A DNA stretch of 64,000 nt from Propioniciclava soli (GCF_014858005.1 NZ_JACYOT010000004.1:434001-498000), one strand, 5' to 3'. Counted from the stretch's first letter, positions 24,377-33,954 are shown. Numbers and translations are program-made. Notes: generated from the sequence alone by a model not told the origin.

Positions 24377-27048
24377 AGACCGCGGAGATCCGGCGCCGCT
24401 TCCTCGACCATTTCGTCGCCCGGGAGCACCTGTTGATCCCCTCGGCGTCCCTGGTCTACCCCGACCCGACGCTGCTGTTCGTCAACGCCGGCATGGTGCC
24501 GTTCAAGCCCTACTTCGTCGGCGACGAGCCCGCGCCCGCGCCGCGCGCCGTGTCGTGCCAGAAGTGCGTCCGCACCCTCGACATCGAGGACGTCGGCAAG
24601 ACCACCCGCCACGGCACGTTCTTCCAGATGCTCGGCAACTTCTCCTTCGGCGACTACTTCAAGGCCGGCGCCATCGAGATGGCGTGGTCGCTCGTCACGG
24701 GTTCCCAGGACGAGGGCGGGCTCGGCTTCGACCCCGAGAAGGTCTGGGTGACGGTGCTCGGGCCGGGCCACCACCCGGACTACCCCGACGGCGACGTCGA
24801 GGCGCGCGAGCTGTGGCGCTCGGTCGGCATCCCCGACGAGCGCATCCAGGGGCGCAACCTCAAGGACAACTACTGGCACATGGGCGTCCCCGGCCCCGGC
24901 GGCCCCTGCTCGGAGATCTACATCGATCGCGGGCCGGAGTTCGGCCCCGATGGCGGCCCGGTGGTGGACGAGGACCGGTTCCTGGAGATCTGGAACCTGG
25001 TGTTCCAGACCGAGGACCTGGCCGAGGTGCGCGCCAAGGACGACTTCGACATCGCCAGCCCGCTGCCGAGCCGCAACATCGACACCGGCGCTGGTCTGGA
25101 GCGCATCGCCTACCTGCTGCAGGGCCGCGCGAACATGTACGAGATCGACGAGATCTTCCCCGTCATCGAGCGGGCGGCCGAGCTGGCCGGCATCCGGTAC
25201 GGCGACGACGCGGACGCCGACGTCCGGCTCCGCGTCGTGGGAGACCACGTGCGCAGCGCCCTGATGCTGATGACCGACGGTGTCACGCCCGGCAACGAGG
25301 CGCGCGGCTACGTGCTGCGACGCCTCCTGCGCCGCTCGGTGCGCTCGATGCGGCTGTTGGGGGTGGCCGATCCGGTGCTGCCCACCCTGCTGCCGGTGAG
25401 CCGTGACCTGATGGCCACCAGCTACCCCGAGGTGCGCGAGCAGTGGGAGCGCGTGTCGGCGTCCGCCTACGCGGAGGAGGAGAGCTTCCGCCGGACGCTC
25501 GCCTCCGGCACCCAGATCTTCGATGTCGCGGTGGCGGACGCGAAGGCAGCCCACCAGACGACGCTGGCCGGCGCCAAGGCGTTCCAGCTGCACGACACCT
25601 ACGGCTTCCCCATCGACCTGACGCTGGAGATGGCGTCCGAGGCGGGCCTGGCCGTGGACGCCGCGGAGTTCCGCCGCCTCATGGGTGAGCAGAAGGCGCG
25701 CGCGAAGGCGGACGCCAAGGCGAAGAAGGGCGGCGCGGTCAACACCGAGGCGTACCGGGGCCTGCGCGAGGCCGGCGAGACGCCGTTCCTGGGCTACACC
25801 GAGCTCGGGGTGGCCTCGACGGTGCGCGGCATCGTCCGTGAGGGGCAGCTCGTGGCCGCGGCGCGGCCCGGCGAGCTGGTCGAGGTCGTCCTCGACGAGA
25901 CGCCGTTCTACGCCGAGGCGGGTGGCCAGGACGCCGACAGCGGCCTCCTCACCGCCCACGGCGTCGAGCTGGAGGTGCTCGACGTCCAGCGGCCCGTGCC
26001 GGGGCTGGTCGTCCACACCGCGCGGGTGAACGAGGGCGAGCTCGAGGCGGGCGCGGAGGTGTTCGCGCAGGTGGATGCCGCCGCGCGCTTCGGCGCCTGC
26101 CAGGCCCACACCGCCACGCACGTCGTGAACGCGGCGCTGCGCCAGATGCTGGGCCAGGGCACGCACCAGGCCGGTTCCTACAACAAGCCGGGCTACCTGC
26201 GGTTCGACTTCAACGCCGCCCAGGGCCTCTCGGCCGGCGCGCGCAACGAGTTGGAGAGCATCGTCAACGCGGCGATCCGCGACGACTTCGCCGTCACCGC
26301 GCAGGAGATGGCCCTCGACGAGGCGCGCGCGCTCGGCGCGCAGGCGATGTTCGGCGAGAAGTACGGCGCCGTCGTCCGCATGGTCGAGCTGGCGGGCCCG
26401 TGGTCGCGCGAGCTGTGTGGCGGCACGCACGTGGCCTCCACCGCGCAGATCGGGCTGGTCAACCTGGTGGGCGAGGGCTCGGTCGGCTCCGGCATCCGCC
26501 GCGTCGAGGCGCTGGTGAGCGCGGACGCCTTCGCGTCCTTCGCCGCCGAGCGCGCCCTCGTCGCGACCCTGAGCGACACCCTCAAGACCCAGCCCGACCA
26601 GCTGGAGGATCGCGTCGAGAAGCTGCTGGCCCAGCTCAAGGCCGCGGAGAAGACGATCGCCGACCTGCGCGCCAAGGAACTGCTCGGCAACGCCGACGCG
26701 ATGCTGGCCGCCGCGACGGACGCCGGCGGGTACCGGCTCGTCGCCCGGCACCTGCCCGGCACGGCCGGCGGCGACCTGCGCACCCTCGCGGTCGACCTGC
26801 GCGCCCGACTGGGCGACGCCGCGGGCGTCGTGGCGCTCGTCGGCGGCGACGCGAAGCCGGTCGTCACGGTGGCGACCACCGCGGCGGCGCGGGAGCGGGG
26901 CGCCAAGGCCGGCCGGCTCGTGGGCACGGCCGCGGCCGAGCTCGGGGGCCGCGGCGGCGGCTCGGATGACCTAGCCCAGGGTGGCGGCACGGACGCCTCC
27001 GGCGCCGAACGTGCGCTCGCGGCCGTCCGCACCGCTCTGACCGCATGA
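24373..27048 (+). CDS. alaS: Alanine-tRNA ligase
   Basis: A class II synthetase that charges tRNA-Ala and edits Ser/Gly mischarging. The 891-residue protein has the catalytic domain at 1-240 (PDPTLLFVNAGMVPFKPYF). The tRNA-recognition helices follow, then the editing domain with HTATHVVN (about residue 577) and CGGTHV (about 680) zinc ligands. The C-terminal oligomerisation/C-Ala region (from about 760) ends with a DHHA1-type GGRGGGSDDLAQGGG. All key motifs are intact. ATG 24373 overlaps the preceding small ORF; AAGAGGACG lies upstream. Confidence 0.97.
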   Translation: MKTAEIRRRFLDHFVAREHLLIPSASLVYPDPTLLFVNAGMVPFKPYFVGDEPAPAPRAVSCQKCVRTLDIEDVGKTTRHGTFFQMLGNFSFGDYFKAGAIEMAWSLVTGSQDEGGLGFDPEKVWVTVLGPGHHPDYPDGDVEARELWRSVGIPDERIQGRNLKDNYWHMGVPGPGGPCSEIYIDRGPEFGPDGGPVVDEDRFLEIWNLVFQTEDLAEVRAKDDFDIASPLPSRNIDTGAGLERIAYLLQGRANMYEIDEIFPVIERAAELAGIRYGDDADADVRLRVVGDHVRSALMLMTDGVTPGNEARGYVLRRLLRRSVRSMRLLGVADPVLPTLLPVSRDLMATSYPEVREQWERVSASAYAEEESFRRTLASGTQIFDVAVADAKAAHQTTLAGAKAFQLHDTYGFPIDLTLEMASEAGLAVDAAEFRRLMGEQKARAKADAKAKKGGAVNTEAYRGLREAGETPFLGYTELGVASTVRGIVREGQLVAAARPGELVEVVLDETPFYAEAGGQDADSGLLTAHGVELEVLDVQRPVPGLVVHTARVNEGELEAGAEVFAQVDAAARFGACQAHTATHVVNAALRQMLGQGTHQAGSYNKPGYLRFDFNAAQGLSAGARNELESIVNAAIRDDFAVTAQEMALDEARALGAQAMFGEKYGAVVRMVELAGPWSRELCGGTHVASTAQIGLVNLVGEGSVGSGIRRVEALVSADAFASFAAERALVATLSDTLKTQPDQLEDRVEKLLAQLKAAEKTIADLRAKELLGNADAMLAAATDAGGYRLVARHLPGTAGGDLRTLAVDLRARLGDAAGVVALVGGDAKPVVTVATTAAARERGAKAGRLVGTAAAELGGRGGGSDDLAQGGGTDASGAERALAAVRTALTA

Positions 27049-27554
27049 GCGACGCCGACGCGGCCCGGCCCGACGCCGCGCCCCCGATCCAGGGCGTCCG
27101 TCTGGCGCTGGACTGGGGGCAGGCGCGCATCGGCGTGGCCGCGTGCGACGCGCGCGGCACCCTGGCGCACCCCGTCGAGACGCTCAACGCGCGCGACCGC
27201 GGCCAGGTGTTGGCGCGGCTGCGGGCCTTGGTGGCCGAGTACGAGCCCACCGGCTTCGTGCTCGGGCTGCCGCGACATCTGAACGGACATGAGGGCGTCA
27301 ACGCCAGGCTCGTGCGCGACAGCGCGGCGTGGCTGGCCGCGCAGTTCCCGGAGGTGGACGTCCGGCTCGTGGACGAGCGCCTGACCACGGTGACCGCGAG
27401 CGCCCAGCTGCGCGCGGCGGGACGGACGGCGCGCCAGCAGCGCGGTGTCATCGATCAGGCGGCCGCCGTGGCAATCTTGAACGCAGCCCTGGACACTGAG
27501 CGCGCCACCGGACGTCGCGCCGGGGAGCCCATCAACGAAAGGACGCCGGAATGA
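27045..27554 (+). CDS. ruvX: Putative pre-16S rRNA nuclease YqgF/RuvX
   Basis: The 169-residue RNase H-fold protein carries the YqgF signature: ALDWGQARIGVA with the first catalytic Asp, GLPRHLNGHEG in mid-sequence, and VDERLTTVTASAQL near the C-terminus. A DQAAAVAILNAAL segment holds the last Asp. YqgF matures the 5' end of 16S rRNA in E. coli, and in some species it is a Holliday-junction nuclease. The N-terminal extension of about 15 residues is Asp/Ala/Pro-rich. ATGA overlaps join it to alaS and mltG. Confidence 0.94.
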   Translation: MSDADAARPDAAPPIQGVRLALDWGQARIGVAACDARGTLAHPVETLNARDRGQVLARLRALVAEYEPTGFVLGLPRHLNGHEGVNARLVRDSAAWLAAQFPEVDVRLVDERLTTVTASAQLRAAGRTARQQRGVIDQAAAVAILNAALDTERATGRRAGEPINERTPE

Positions 27555-28711
27555 CCGAGCGCCAACGTCGGGTCGAGCCGGGTCGCCTGCGCGACCCGGA
27601 GACGGGCGAGTGGAACCGCAAGGAGATCTGGCACTACCTGCGGGGGTGGGTGGCCGTGGCCGTCGCGCTGGCGGTGGTCTTCGGCGGGCTCTGGTTCGTC
27701 GGAACCCGGGCGTGGGACGCCTGGCAGGAGTTCCGCACCGCGGAGGACTACGAGGGCGAGGGCGCCGAGCAGGTCCAGATCCAGATCCCCACCGGCGCCA
27801 CCATGCGTCAGATCGGCGATCTGCTCGCGGAGGCGGACGTCGTCAGCTCGGCCGACACGTTCGTTCGCGTCGCGAACTCCCGTTCGGAGGACGCGGCCCG
27901 CGTCCAGGCCGGCACGTACAGCATGCTGACCCGGATGCCTGCGGCGGCTGCCTTCGAGCGCTTGCTCGATCCGGCCTTCCAGGTGCGCGACATGATCCAG
28001 TTCCGCGAGGGGCAGCGGCTCACCGAGCAGGTGGCGCTCATGGCGGAGGCCACCGGCATCCCCGCCGAGGAGTTCACCGAGGTGGTCACGAACCGCATCG
28101 CCGAGCTCGGCCTGCCCGAGTGGGCGCCGGCCGACAATGCGGAGGGATTCCTGTTCCCCGACACCTACGAGCTGCCGACGGACCGGACGGCCCTGTCGGT
28201 GACGCGGCTGGCGACCACCCACTTCTCCACGGTCGCGAACGAGCTCGACTTCGCCAACCAGGCTGCGGCGTCGCCCGCTGAGAATCCCTACACGGCGCTG
28301 ATCATGGCCAGCGTTTTGGAGCGGGAGGCCAACCGGCAGGAGGATCGCTACCGCGTCGCGCGCGTGTTCTACAACCGCCTGGCCGAAGGCATGCCGTTGC
28401 AGTCCGACGCGACCATCGCCTACGCCAACAACATCACCGGGCGCGTGTTCACCACCGACGCGGAGCGGGCGATCGACTCGCCCTACAACACCTACCTCAA
28501 CACCGGCCTGCCGCCGGGGCCGGTCACGTCCCCGTCGCGCAACGCCCTGGACGCGGCGCTGCACCCGGCCGAGGGCAACTGGTTGTACTTCGTGGTCGTG
28601 AACCTCGACACGGGGGAGACCGAGTTCAACGACACCTACGAGGCGCACCAGGCCTCGGTAAACAAGTTGCAGGAGTGGTGCCAGACGCAGGCACCCGGCC
28701 GTTGCCAGTGA
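27551..28711 (+). CDS. mltG: Endolytic murein transglycosylase MltG
   Basis: MltG cuts nascent glycan strands and so sets peptidoglycan chain length at the cell membrane. The 386-residue product has one membrane helix (about residues 34-55) after a cytoplasmic head. A LysM-like region follows ([17 protein letters not shown]), then the YceG catalytic domain with the conserved glutamate in [14 protein letters not shown] near residue 257. It also has the signature [16 protein letters not shown] near 314. It overlaps ruvX by four bases and precedes aroC by 22 bases, the usual actinobacterial arrangement. Confidence 0.95.
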   Translation: MTERQRRVEPGRLRDPETGEWNRKEIWHYLRGWVAVAVALAVVFGGLWFVGTRAWDAWQEFRTAEDYEGEGAEQVQIQIPTGATMRQIGDLLAEADVVSSADTFVRVANSRSEDAARVQAGTYSMLTRMPAAAAFERLLDPAFQVRDMIQFREGQRLTEQVALMAEATGIPAEEFTEVVTNRIAELGLPEWAPADNAEGFLFPDTYELPTDRTALSVTRLATTHFSTVANELDFANQAAASPAENPYTALIMASVLEREANRQEDRYRVARVFYNRLAEGMPLQSDATIAYANNITGRVFTTDAERAIDSPYNTYLNTGLPPGPVTSPSRNALDAALHPAEGNWLYFVVVNLDTGETEFNDTYEAHQASVNKLQEWCQTQAPGRCQ

Positions 28712-28733
28712 GCCCCCGGAAAGGCTGAATCCC

Positions 28734-29921
28734 ATGCTCCGATACCTGACGGCCGGGGAATCCCATGGCCGCGCGCTCGTCGCGACCATCGAGGGAATCC
28801 CCGCCCACGTCCGGCTGAGGTCCGACGACGTCGCCGAGGCCCTGGCGCGGCGCCGGCTCGGCGTCGGCCGGGGTGCGCGCATGAAGTTCGAGGCGGACGC
28901 CGTGACGCTGCTCGCCGGCGTCCGGCACGGGGAGACGCTGGGCTCGCCGATCGCGATCATGGTCGACAACACCGAGTGGCCCAAGTGGGAGACGGTGATG
29001 GCGTCCGATCCGGTGGACGCCGACGTGCTCGCCGCCCAGGCCCGCAACGCGGCGCTGACTCGGCCGCGGCCCGGCCACGCCGACCTGGCCGGCATGCAGA
29101 AGTACGACTGGGACGAGGCTCGGCCGATCCTGGAGCGTGCCTCGGCGCGGGAGACGGCGGCCCGCGTCGCGATCGGGCGGGTCGCCTCGAACTTCCTCGA
29201 GCAGGCGCTCGGGGTGACCCTGGTGAGCCACGTCGTCGAGATCGGGCCGGTCGCGTCCGACGGGGAACACCTGCCGACGGCGGCCGACCGTGACGCCATC
29301 GACGCCGACCCGGTGCGCTGCTTCGACGCAGCCAGTTCGGCCCGCATGCTCGCCGAGATCGACGCGGCCAAGGCCGAGGGGGACACCATCGGCGGCGTCG
29401 TCGAGGTGGTGGTGCACGGGCTACCCGTGGGCATCGGCTCCCACGCGTCGGGGGATCGGCGGTTGGACGCCCGCCTGGCCGGCGCGCTCATGGGCATCCA
29501 GGCCATCAAGGGTGTCGAGGTGGGTGACGGGTTCGAGCTGGCCCGCACCCGCGGCAGCCTGGCCCACGACGAGATGGCCACCGACGACGGACGCATCCGG
29601 CGACTGTCGCACCGTTCCGGCGGCACCGAGGGCGGCATGAGCACCGGTGAAATGGTGCGCGTCCGGGCCGCGATGAAGCCGATCGCCACTGTGCCGCGCG
29701 CGCTGCGCACCGTCGACGTCGCCACCGGCGAGGCCGCGCAGGCCCACCACCAGCGCTCCGACGTGTGCGCGGTGCCGGCCGCCGGGGTGGTGGCGGAGGC
29801 CATGGTCGCCCTGGTGCTGGCCGAGCTGTGCCTGGAGAAGTTCGGCGGCGACTCGGTGGCCGAGACCGCCCGCAACCACGCCGCCTACCTCGCCCGGCTC
29901 GCCGAGCGGGGCCTGGCGTGA
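28734..29921 (+). CDS. aroC: Chorismate synthase
   Basis: This enzyme makes chorismate from EPSP in the last common step of the aromatic pathway and needs reduced FMN. The 395-residue protein begins [16 protein letters not shown] and contains the family patterns [28 protein letters not shown] (about 117-145) and [14 protein letters not shown] near 297. Length is normal. GGAAAGG precedes the ATG at 28734. It heads aroC-aroK-aroB. Confidence 0.97.
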   Translation: MLRYLTAGESHGRALVATIEGIPAHVRLRSDDVAEALARRRLGVGRGARMKFEADAVTLLAGVRHGETLGSPIAIMVDNTEWPKWETVMASDPVDADVLAAQARNAALTRPRPGHADLAGMQKYDWDEARPILERASARETAARVAIGRVASNFLEQALGVTLVSHVVEIGPVASDGEHLPTAADRDAIDADPVRCFDAASSARMLAEIDAAKAEGDTIGGVVEVVVHGLPVGIGSHASGDRRLDARLAGALMGIQAIKGVEVGDGFELARTRGSLAHDEMATDDGRIRRLSHRSGGTEGGMSTGEMVRVRAAMKPIATVPRALRTVDVATGEAAQAHHQRSDVCAVPAAGVVAEAMVALVLAELCLEKFGGDSVAETARNHAAYLARLAERGLA

Positions 29922-30427
29922 GCACGCTCGCCCTCATCGGCGCGCCCGGCGCGGGCAAGAGCACGGTCGGGCCCCTGCTGGCGGCCCGGCTGGGACTGGA
30001 CTTCGTCGACGTCGACCAGTGGATCGAGGCGGCGCAGGGACGCCGCGTCCGCGACCTGTTCGCCGCCGACGGCGAGGCGGCGTTCCGCGCGATCGAGCGC
30101 GACGCCACCCTCACGCTGCTCGCCCGTCCCGGCGTCGTGAGCCTGGGCGGCGGTGCGCCGCTGACCCCGGCGGTGGCCGAGGCGCTGGCGTCCCACACCG
30201 TGGTGTGGTTGCAGGTGGACGCCCGCCACGCCCTGCAGCGCATCGGCGTCGACGACGGCGGCAGTGAGTTGCGCGCCCCCGTGGGGCTGCGCGGCCGCCT
30301 GATTGCCCTGCTCAACGAGCGGACGCCGGTCTACCGGTCGCTCGCGACCCACACCGTCGACACCTCGGCCCGCACCCCCGACGCCGTGGTGGACGACATC
30401 GTGGCGCTGCTGGGGGTGGCGGCGTGA
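29918..30427 (+). CDS. aroK: Shikimate kinase, lid motif divergent
   Basis: Shikimate kinase phosphorylates shikimate with ATP. The 169-residue protein has Walker [10 protein letters not shown] (residues 8-16), the shikimate-binding Asp in DVDQWIE, Arg57 in AFRAIERD, and GGGA near 78-80. The Arg in NERTPVY corresponds to Arg136 of the M. tuberculosis enzyme. The lid segment, RPLL in the well-studied enzymes, is RAPV here and about three residues shorter. A second complete shikimate kinase, with a standard RPLL lid, is fused to PyrD at 42807. GTG 29918 overlaps the aroC stop. Confidence 0.93.
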   Translation: MSTLALIGAPGAGKSTVGPLLAARLGLDFVDVDQWIEAAQGRRVRDLFAADGEAAFRAIERDATLTLLARPGVVSLGGGAPLTPAVAEALASHTVVWLQVDARHALQRIGVDDGGSELRAPVGLRGRLIALLNERTPVYRSLATHTVDTSARTPDAVVDDIVALLGVAA

Positions 30428-31500
30428 CGGTCGTCCAGGTCAACGCCGAGCGTCCCTACGACGTGACCGTGGGCCGGGGCATCGTCGCCGGCCTGCCCGC
30501 TGCCCTCGGTGGGGCGACCCGCGTCGCCGTCGTGCACCCGCCCGTGCTGGCCGACGCCGCGCGCCGGCTGACCGCCGACGTTCCGGCGCAGGTCAGCCTG
30601 CTGGAGGTGCCCGCGGGGGAGGACGCCAAGACCGCCGCCGTGCTGGCCGACCTCTGGGGCCGGCTCGCCGAGGCGGGCTTCACCCGGGGCGACGCGATCG
30701 TCGGCTTCGGCGGGGGAGCGACCACCGACCTCGCCGGGTTCGTCGCGTCCAGCTGGCTGCGCGGCGTCCGCTACGTGAGCGTTCCCACGACCCTGCTGGC
30801 CATGGTGGACGCCGCGGTCGGCGGCAAGACCGGCATCAATCTGCCGCACGGCAAGAACCTCGTGGGCGCGTTCTGGGAGCCGGCAGCGGTGTTCTGCGAC
30901 CTCGACTTCTTGGGCACGCTGCCGGCCGATGACCTGCGCGGCGGCCTGGCCGAGATGGTCAAGCACGGCTTCATCGCCGACGAGCGCACCCTGGAGCTCT
31001 TCGAGGCCGACCCGGCGGCGATGCGCGACCCGGCGTCCGACGCGTTGGCCGAGGCCGTGACGCGTTCGATCGCGGTGAAGGCGGCCGTGGTCAGCGGCGA
31101 CCTGCGGGAGGCGACGTCGGTCGGGGGCCGGGTGGGCCGCGAGCTGCTCAACTACGGTCACACCCTCGGCCACGCCATCGAGCGGCGCGAGCACTACCGC
31201 TGGCGCCACGGGTACGCCGTGAGCGTCGGCGTCCGCTACGCCGCGTTGCTCTCGGCGCGGCTGGGCCACGCCGACGACGGCTTCGTCGCCCGGCACACCG
31301 ACATCCTCGCCTCGGTGGGGCTGCCGCTGACCTACGCGCCGGACGCCTTCGCCGAACTGCGCGCCACGATGAACCTCGACAAGAAGACCCGCGGCGCCGC
31401 GCTGCGCTTCGTGCTGTTGGACGCCGTGGCCGCGCCCTTCATCGCCGAGGCGCCGGATGAGCGGGTGCTCGAGGCGGCCTACGCCGACCTCACCGCCTGA
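30424..31500 (+). CDS. aroB: 3-dehydroquinate synthase
   Basis: This NAD- and metal-dependent enzyme turns DAHP into 3-dehydroquinate. The 358-residue protein has GFGGGATTDLAGFVAS near residue 95, PTTLLAMVDAAVGGKTGIN near 122-140, and the metal-site segment ELLNYGHTLGHAIER near 240-255. A further His lies in YRWRHGYAVSVG. All active-site blocks are present. The GTG start overlaps the aroK stop, and the stop overlaps the next ATG by one base. Confidence 0.97.
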   Translation: MTVVQVNAERPYDVTVGRGIVAGLPAALGGATRVAVVHPPVLADAARRLTADVPAQVSLLEVPAGEDAKTAAVLADLWGRLAEAGFTRGDAIVGFGGGATTDLAGFVASSWLRGVRYVSVPTTLLAMVDAAVGGKTGINLPHGKNLVGAFWEPAAVFCDLDFLGTLPADDLRGGLAEMVKHGFIADERTLELFEADPAAMRDPASDALAEAVTRSIAVKAAVVSGDLREATSVGGRVGRELLNYGHTLGHAIERREHYRWRHGYAVSVGVRYAALLSARLGHADDGFVARHTDILASVGLPLTYAPDAFAELRATMNLDKKTRGAALRFVLLDAVAAPFIAEAPDERVLEAAYADLTA

Positions 31501-32177
31501 TGTACACGCCGAAGCACTTCGCGCTCGACGACGCCGGCACCCGCGCCCTGCTCGCCTCCGCCGAGACCGCGGAGCTGGTGACGGCGCACCCGACGGGGCC
31601 GGTGGCCACCCTGCTACCGCTCACGCACCGGCCGGATCCGGACGGGGTGGGGTTCGGCTCGCTGATCTTCCACGTGACCCGGGTGAACCCGGTGTGGCGC
31701 GACGTCGGCCTGGGGGATGCGCTCGCGATCCTGGCGGGACCCCACGGGTACATCGACGCCGACTGGTACGCCTCGAACGCGGCCAGCCCGGGCGTCCCGA
31801 CCTGGAACTACGTGACCGTGCACGCCTACGGGCGGTTGGTGGTGCACGACGACCCCGCGTGGGTGCGCGCGGCGGTGGAGGAGATGTCGGAGCGCTTTGA
31901 TTATGACGCTGGCCGTGTCGAAGCGGGCGCGTTCGAGCGCATGCTGCGGGCCATCGTCGGGCTGGAGCTGCCGATCAGCCGGATCGAGGCCAAGGCGAAG
32001 TTGAACCAGAACCGGACGCCCGCCGACATCGAGGGCGCGGTGGCCGGGCTGCGGACCGTCGGTGGTGCCGAGCTGGCCGCACAGATGGAGGAGATCAGCC
32101 TGCCGCACGCGCGGGCGCGGGAGACCCTCGTGGCCGACGTCCGCGCCCGGCGTGGAGACCCCGGGTGCCCGAGCTAG
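31500..32177 (+). CDS. FMN-binding negative transcriptional regulator, PaiB-like
   Basis: The 225-residue protein matches the PaiB family in order and length: MYTPKHFALDD, the strand ATLLPLTH, then HVTRVNPVWR, PHGYIDADWY and VPTWNYVTVHAYGRL. These are split-barrel flavin-binding proteins. B. subtilis PaiB is reported to affect sporulation and protease genes; here the function is unknown. The ATG overlaps the aroB stop (TGATG), so it is the last gene of the alaS-to-aroB chain. The sequence after its stop marks the start of a region of different composition. Confidence 0.9.
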   Translation: MYTPKHFALDDAGTRALLASAETAELVTAHPTGPVATLLPLTHRPDPDGVGFGSLIFHVTRVNPVWRDVGLGDALAILAGPHGYIDADWYASNAASPGVPTWNYVTVHAYGRLVVHDDPAWVRAAVEEMSERFDYDAGRVEAGAFERMLRAIVGLELPISRIEAKAKLNQNRTPADIEGAVAGLRTVGGAELAAQMEEISLPHARARETLVADVRARRGDPGCPS

Positions 32178-32384
32178 TGCCGCTGACCGGCAGACCGGTT
32201 GACGCCGGCGACAGGTCCCGAAGGTCTCCCTGACCGGGGAGGCGTCGCCACCATCCAGCACAATGTGCACGCATAGACACTCGCTTGTGGGCCGCACTGA
32301 CAACGCGAACACGCGGACGGGCGGCCACCCGCACGCACATTTGCCGCGGGTCGATCGTGCCGGTGGCCGGATGTGCCCTGAGTC

Positions 32385-32422
32385 TTGCAGTTGGACCATG
32401 TGTCGACTAAAATCGACACATG
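32385..32422 (+). promoter_or_regulatory. Promoter and operator of the toxin-antitoxin operon
   Basis: TTGCAG (32385-32390), a 17-base spacer and TAAAAT (32408-32413) form a near-consensus promoter. The expected start point is at or next to the toxin ATG (32420), so the mRNA is leaderless. A perfect 10-bp inverted repeat, CATGTGTCGA / TCGACACATG (32397-32406 and 32413-32422), covers the -10 box and the start codon. It is the likely operator for the antitoxin or the complex. Confidence 0.8.
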
Positions 32423-32731
32423 GTCGAGGTCTACAGCACCGATGACTTCGACAGGTGGCTGCGCAAGCTGAAAGACCGCGAAGGTCGGCTGCGGATCCTG
32501 TCCAGGATCGACCGTCTGACCCACGGCAATCCTGGCGACGTCAAGGGCGTGGGTCGCGGGGTCTGGGAGCTTCGCCTGACCTATGGACCGGGCTATCGGG
32601 TCTACTACGCACAACGCGGCAACCGCGTCGTGCTCCTGCTGTGCGGAGGCGACAAGTCCACGCAGCCGAACGACATCGCCACAGCACAGCGGCTCGCGAC
32701 CGAATGGCACACCAAGGAGGAGGGATCATGA
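32420..32731 (+). CDS. RelE/ParE-fold toxin, HigB (HI1419) type
   Basis: The 103-residue basic protein fits the phage Gp49-like/HigB branch of RelE-type toxins: FDRWLRKLKDREGRLRIL, then GVWELRLTYGPGYRVYYA and LLLCGGDKSTQPNDI. Members are ribosome-dependent mRNA endonucleases or related growth inhibitors. Arg and Lys residues expected at the active site are present, so it looks intact. It precedes the antitoxin gene with a four-base overlap, the inverted toxin-first order usual for higBA. It is encoded in an accessory patch of lower GC. Confidence 0.93.
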   Translation: MVEVYSTDDFDRWLRKLKDREGRLRILSRIDRLTHGNPGDVKGVGRGVWELRLTYGPGYRVYYAQRGNRVVLLLCGGDKSTQPNDIATAQRLATEWHTKEEGS

Positions 32732-33024
32732 CCACCGAGCAGTTCCGCCGCTTCGACCCGGCCGACTACCTGGAGAACATCGAGGACGTCGCCGCATACC
32801 TGCAGATCGCCCTGGAGGACTCGGCCGACGACCCCAGCGCAGTGCCCCGCGCCCTGGGTGTCATCGCCCGCTCGGGCAACATGAGCGAACTGGCCCGCAC
32901 AGTCGGAATGAGCCGTGACGGTCTCTACAAAGCACTGTCCGACAACGGCAACCCCACCTGGTCCACCGTCCTCAAGGTCTGCGAAGCTCTTGGACTCAAG
33001 CTCACCTTCCACGCCGTCGCGTAA
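32728..33024 (+). CDS. HigA-type antitoxin (HI1420-like, HTH)
   Basis: The 98-residue protein matches the HI1420-type addiction-module antidote family. It opens with FDPADYLENIEDVAAYLQIALE and has a helix-turn-helix at about residues 52-85 (NMSELARTVGMSRDGLYKALS and NPTWSTVLKVCEALGL). It should neutralise the preceding toxin and repress the operon through the palindrome at 32397-32422. AGGAGGAGGG lies just before ATG 32728. Confidence 0.93.
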   Translation: MTTEQFRRFDPADYLENIEDVAAYLQIALEDSADDPSAVPRALGVIARSGNMSELARTVGMSRDGLYKALSDNGNPTWSTVLKVCEALGLKLTFHAVA

Positions 33025-33288
33025 CGCCTCAAACTGCCGCGGTGAGGGTGCGCGTCCCCATGGCCCCTGGTGACGATGCCGGAAATGTCGGCTCCTGCTT
33101 CGTCGACAGCCACGCCGTCGTCTCGATCGCTCGGCACGGCTACCACCGGGTCGCCTACCTGATCGCCAGCGGCACGGTCGCGGGCCACGAACGCACACCC
33201 GACTTCGCACGACAAGGAGGCGCACAACCGAAACTGCCGCGCATGGACCCGGTCCTATTGATGGTGGACCGTGCCTGCCGGTGGAGCT
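33025..33288. other. Stretch without a recognised gene
   Basis: Between the antitoxin stop and the HEPN-motif ORF, a plus-strand frame (from 33042) reads SHAVVSIARHGYHRVAYLIAS and similar, but matches no family I know and runs on into the antisense of the next gene. It may be a degraded gene. A GGAGG at 33215 has no suitable start after it. Confidence 0.5.
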
Positions 33289-33954
33289 TCAGGACCGTCT
33301 CTCTTGCGTGCCTGAGGGATCAGGCGCGTTTGGCGCGGATACACGGCTCTCGTCAATTGCTTCGATACACAGCTCCAAGAGGTAGGCACTCAGGGGTACC
33401 GCTGCATCTGCAGTTGCGTCGATATCCTCCCCCTCCAAAGTGATCAGCCCACCCGTGTCGATCTCCATCTGGGCCCAGAAATTCTGGATCTTGCGAAGCA
33501 GGGCTAGGGCCTCAACGTAGAGGTCAAGGTCAGGATTCTTGTCGATGTCGACGAGGTACTTGCCCAGCTCGTGGGTGAGCTCGTGACGATGCGAGTAGAT
33601 GGATTGCAGCCGGTCTGCCTCAGTTGAGGTGATGGCCTCAGCTCTGACGAGCCACGCCACCGATCCGCGGAAGCGGTTCGGTCGTCCGCCCTGAAGCGAC
33701 GGCTCAAGCACGTCGCGTGTGTATGCATCCTCATCGTAGAGCTGCGTGGACCCGTCGAAGCCCCTCCAATAGTACTCACGAACTTTGTCCAAGATCGCTG
33801 ACTTCAGCAACTCATGCGTTAGCTGAAACAAGCCCGCAAAAGCCAGGGTGAACCGCAAGCTCGGAGGGGTCAGCTTCTCGCAAAGTAAGTCGGCGTACTC
33901 TTCTCGTGTTCGGCCCCCATACGGCGCTCTTGGTCGCTGGGCTGCGTCATCCAC
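33289..33954 (-). CDS. Hypothetical protein with HEPN-like Rx4H motif
   Basis: The 221-residue, mostly helical protein is not a family I can name. Residues 121-129 read SHRHELTHE, giving Arg123-x4-His128 with a polar residue after the Arg. This is the RNase signature of HEPN domains, and the hydrophobic helix pattern around it (about residues 34-60 and 95-165) fits a HEPN four-helix bundle. HEPN proteins are common in defence, toxin-antitoxin and abortive-infection loci. Codon use is less GC-biased than in neighbours, which suggests transfer. The GTG start at 33954 is the first in frame and no strong ribosome site is seen. Confidence 0.6.
   Translation of the reverse strand: MDDAAQRPRAPYGGRTREEYADLLCEKLTPPSLRFTLAFAGLFQLTHELLKSAILDKVREYYWRGFDGSTQLYDEDAYTRDVLEPSLQGGRPNRFRGSVAWLVRAEAITSTEADRLQSIYSHRHELTHELGKYLVDIDKNPDLDLYVEALALLRKIQNFWAQMEIDTGGLITLEGEDIDATADAAVPLSAYLLELCIEAIDESRVSAPNAPDPSGTQERRS

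Noticed and set aside
22882-26751. Minus-strand frame of 1289 codons opposite rarA and alaS
   Set aside because: Mirror frame of two conserved genes; Arg/Gly/Val/His-rich shadow translation with no domain.
33042-33443. Plus-strand ORF of 133 codons after the antitoxin
   Set aside because: No recognisable family, no ribosome site, and it runs antisense into the HEPN-motif gene.
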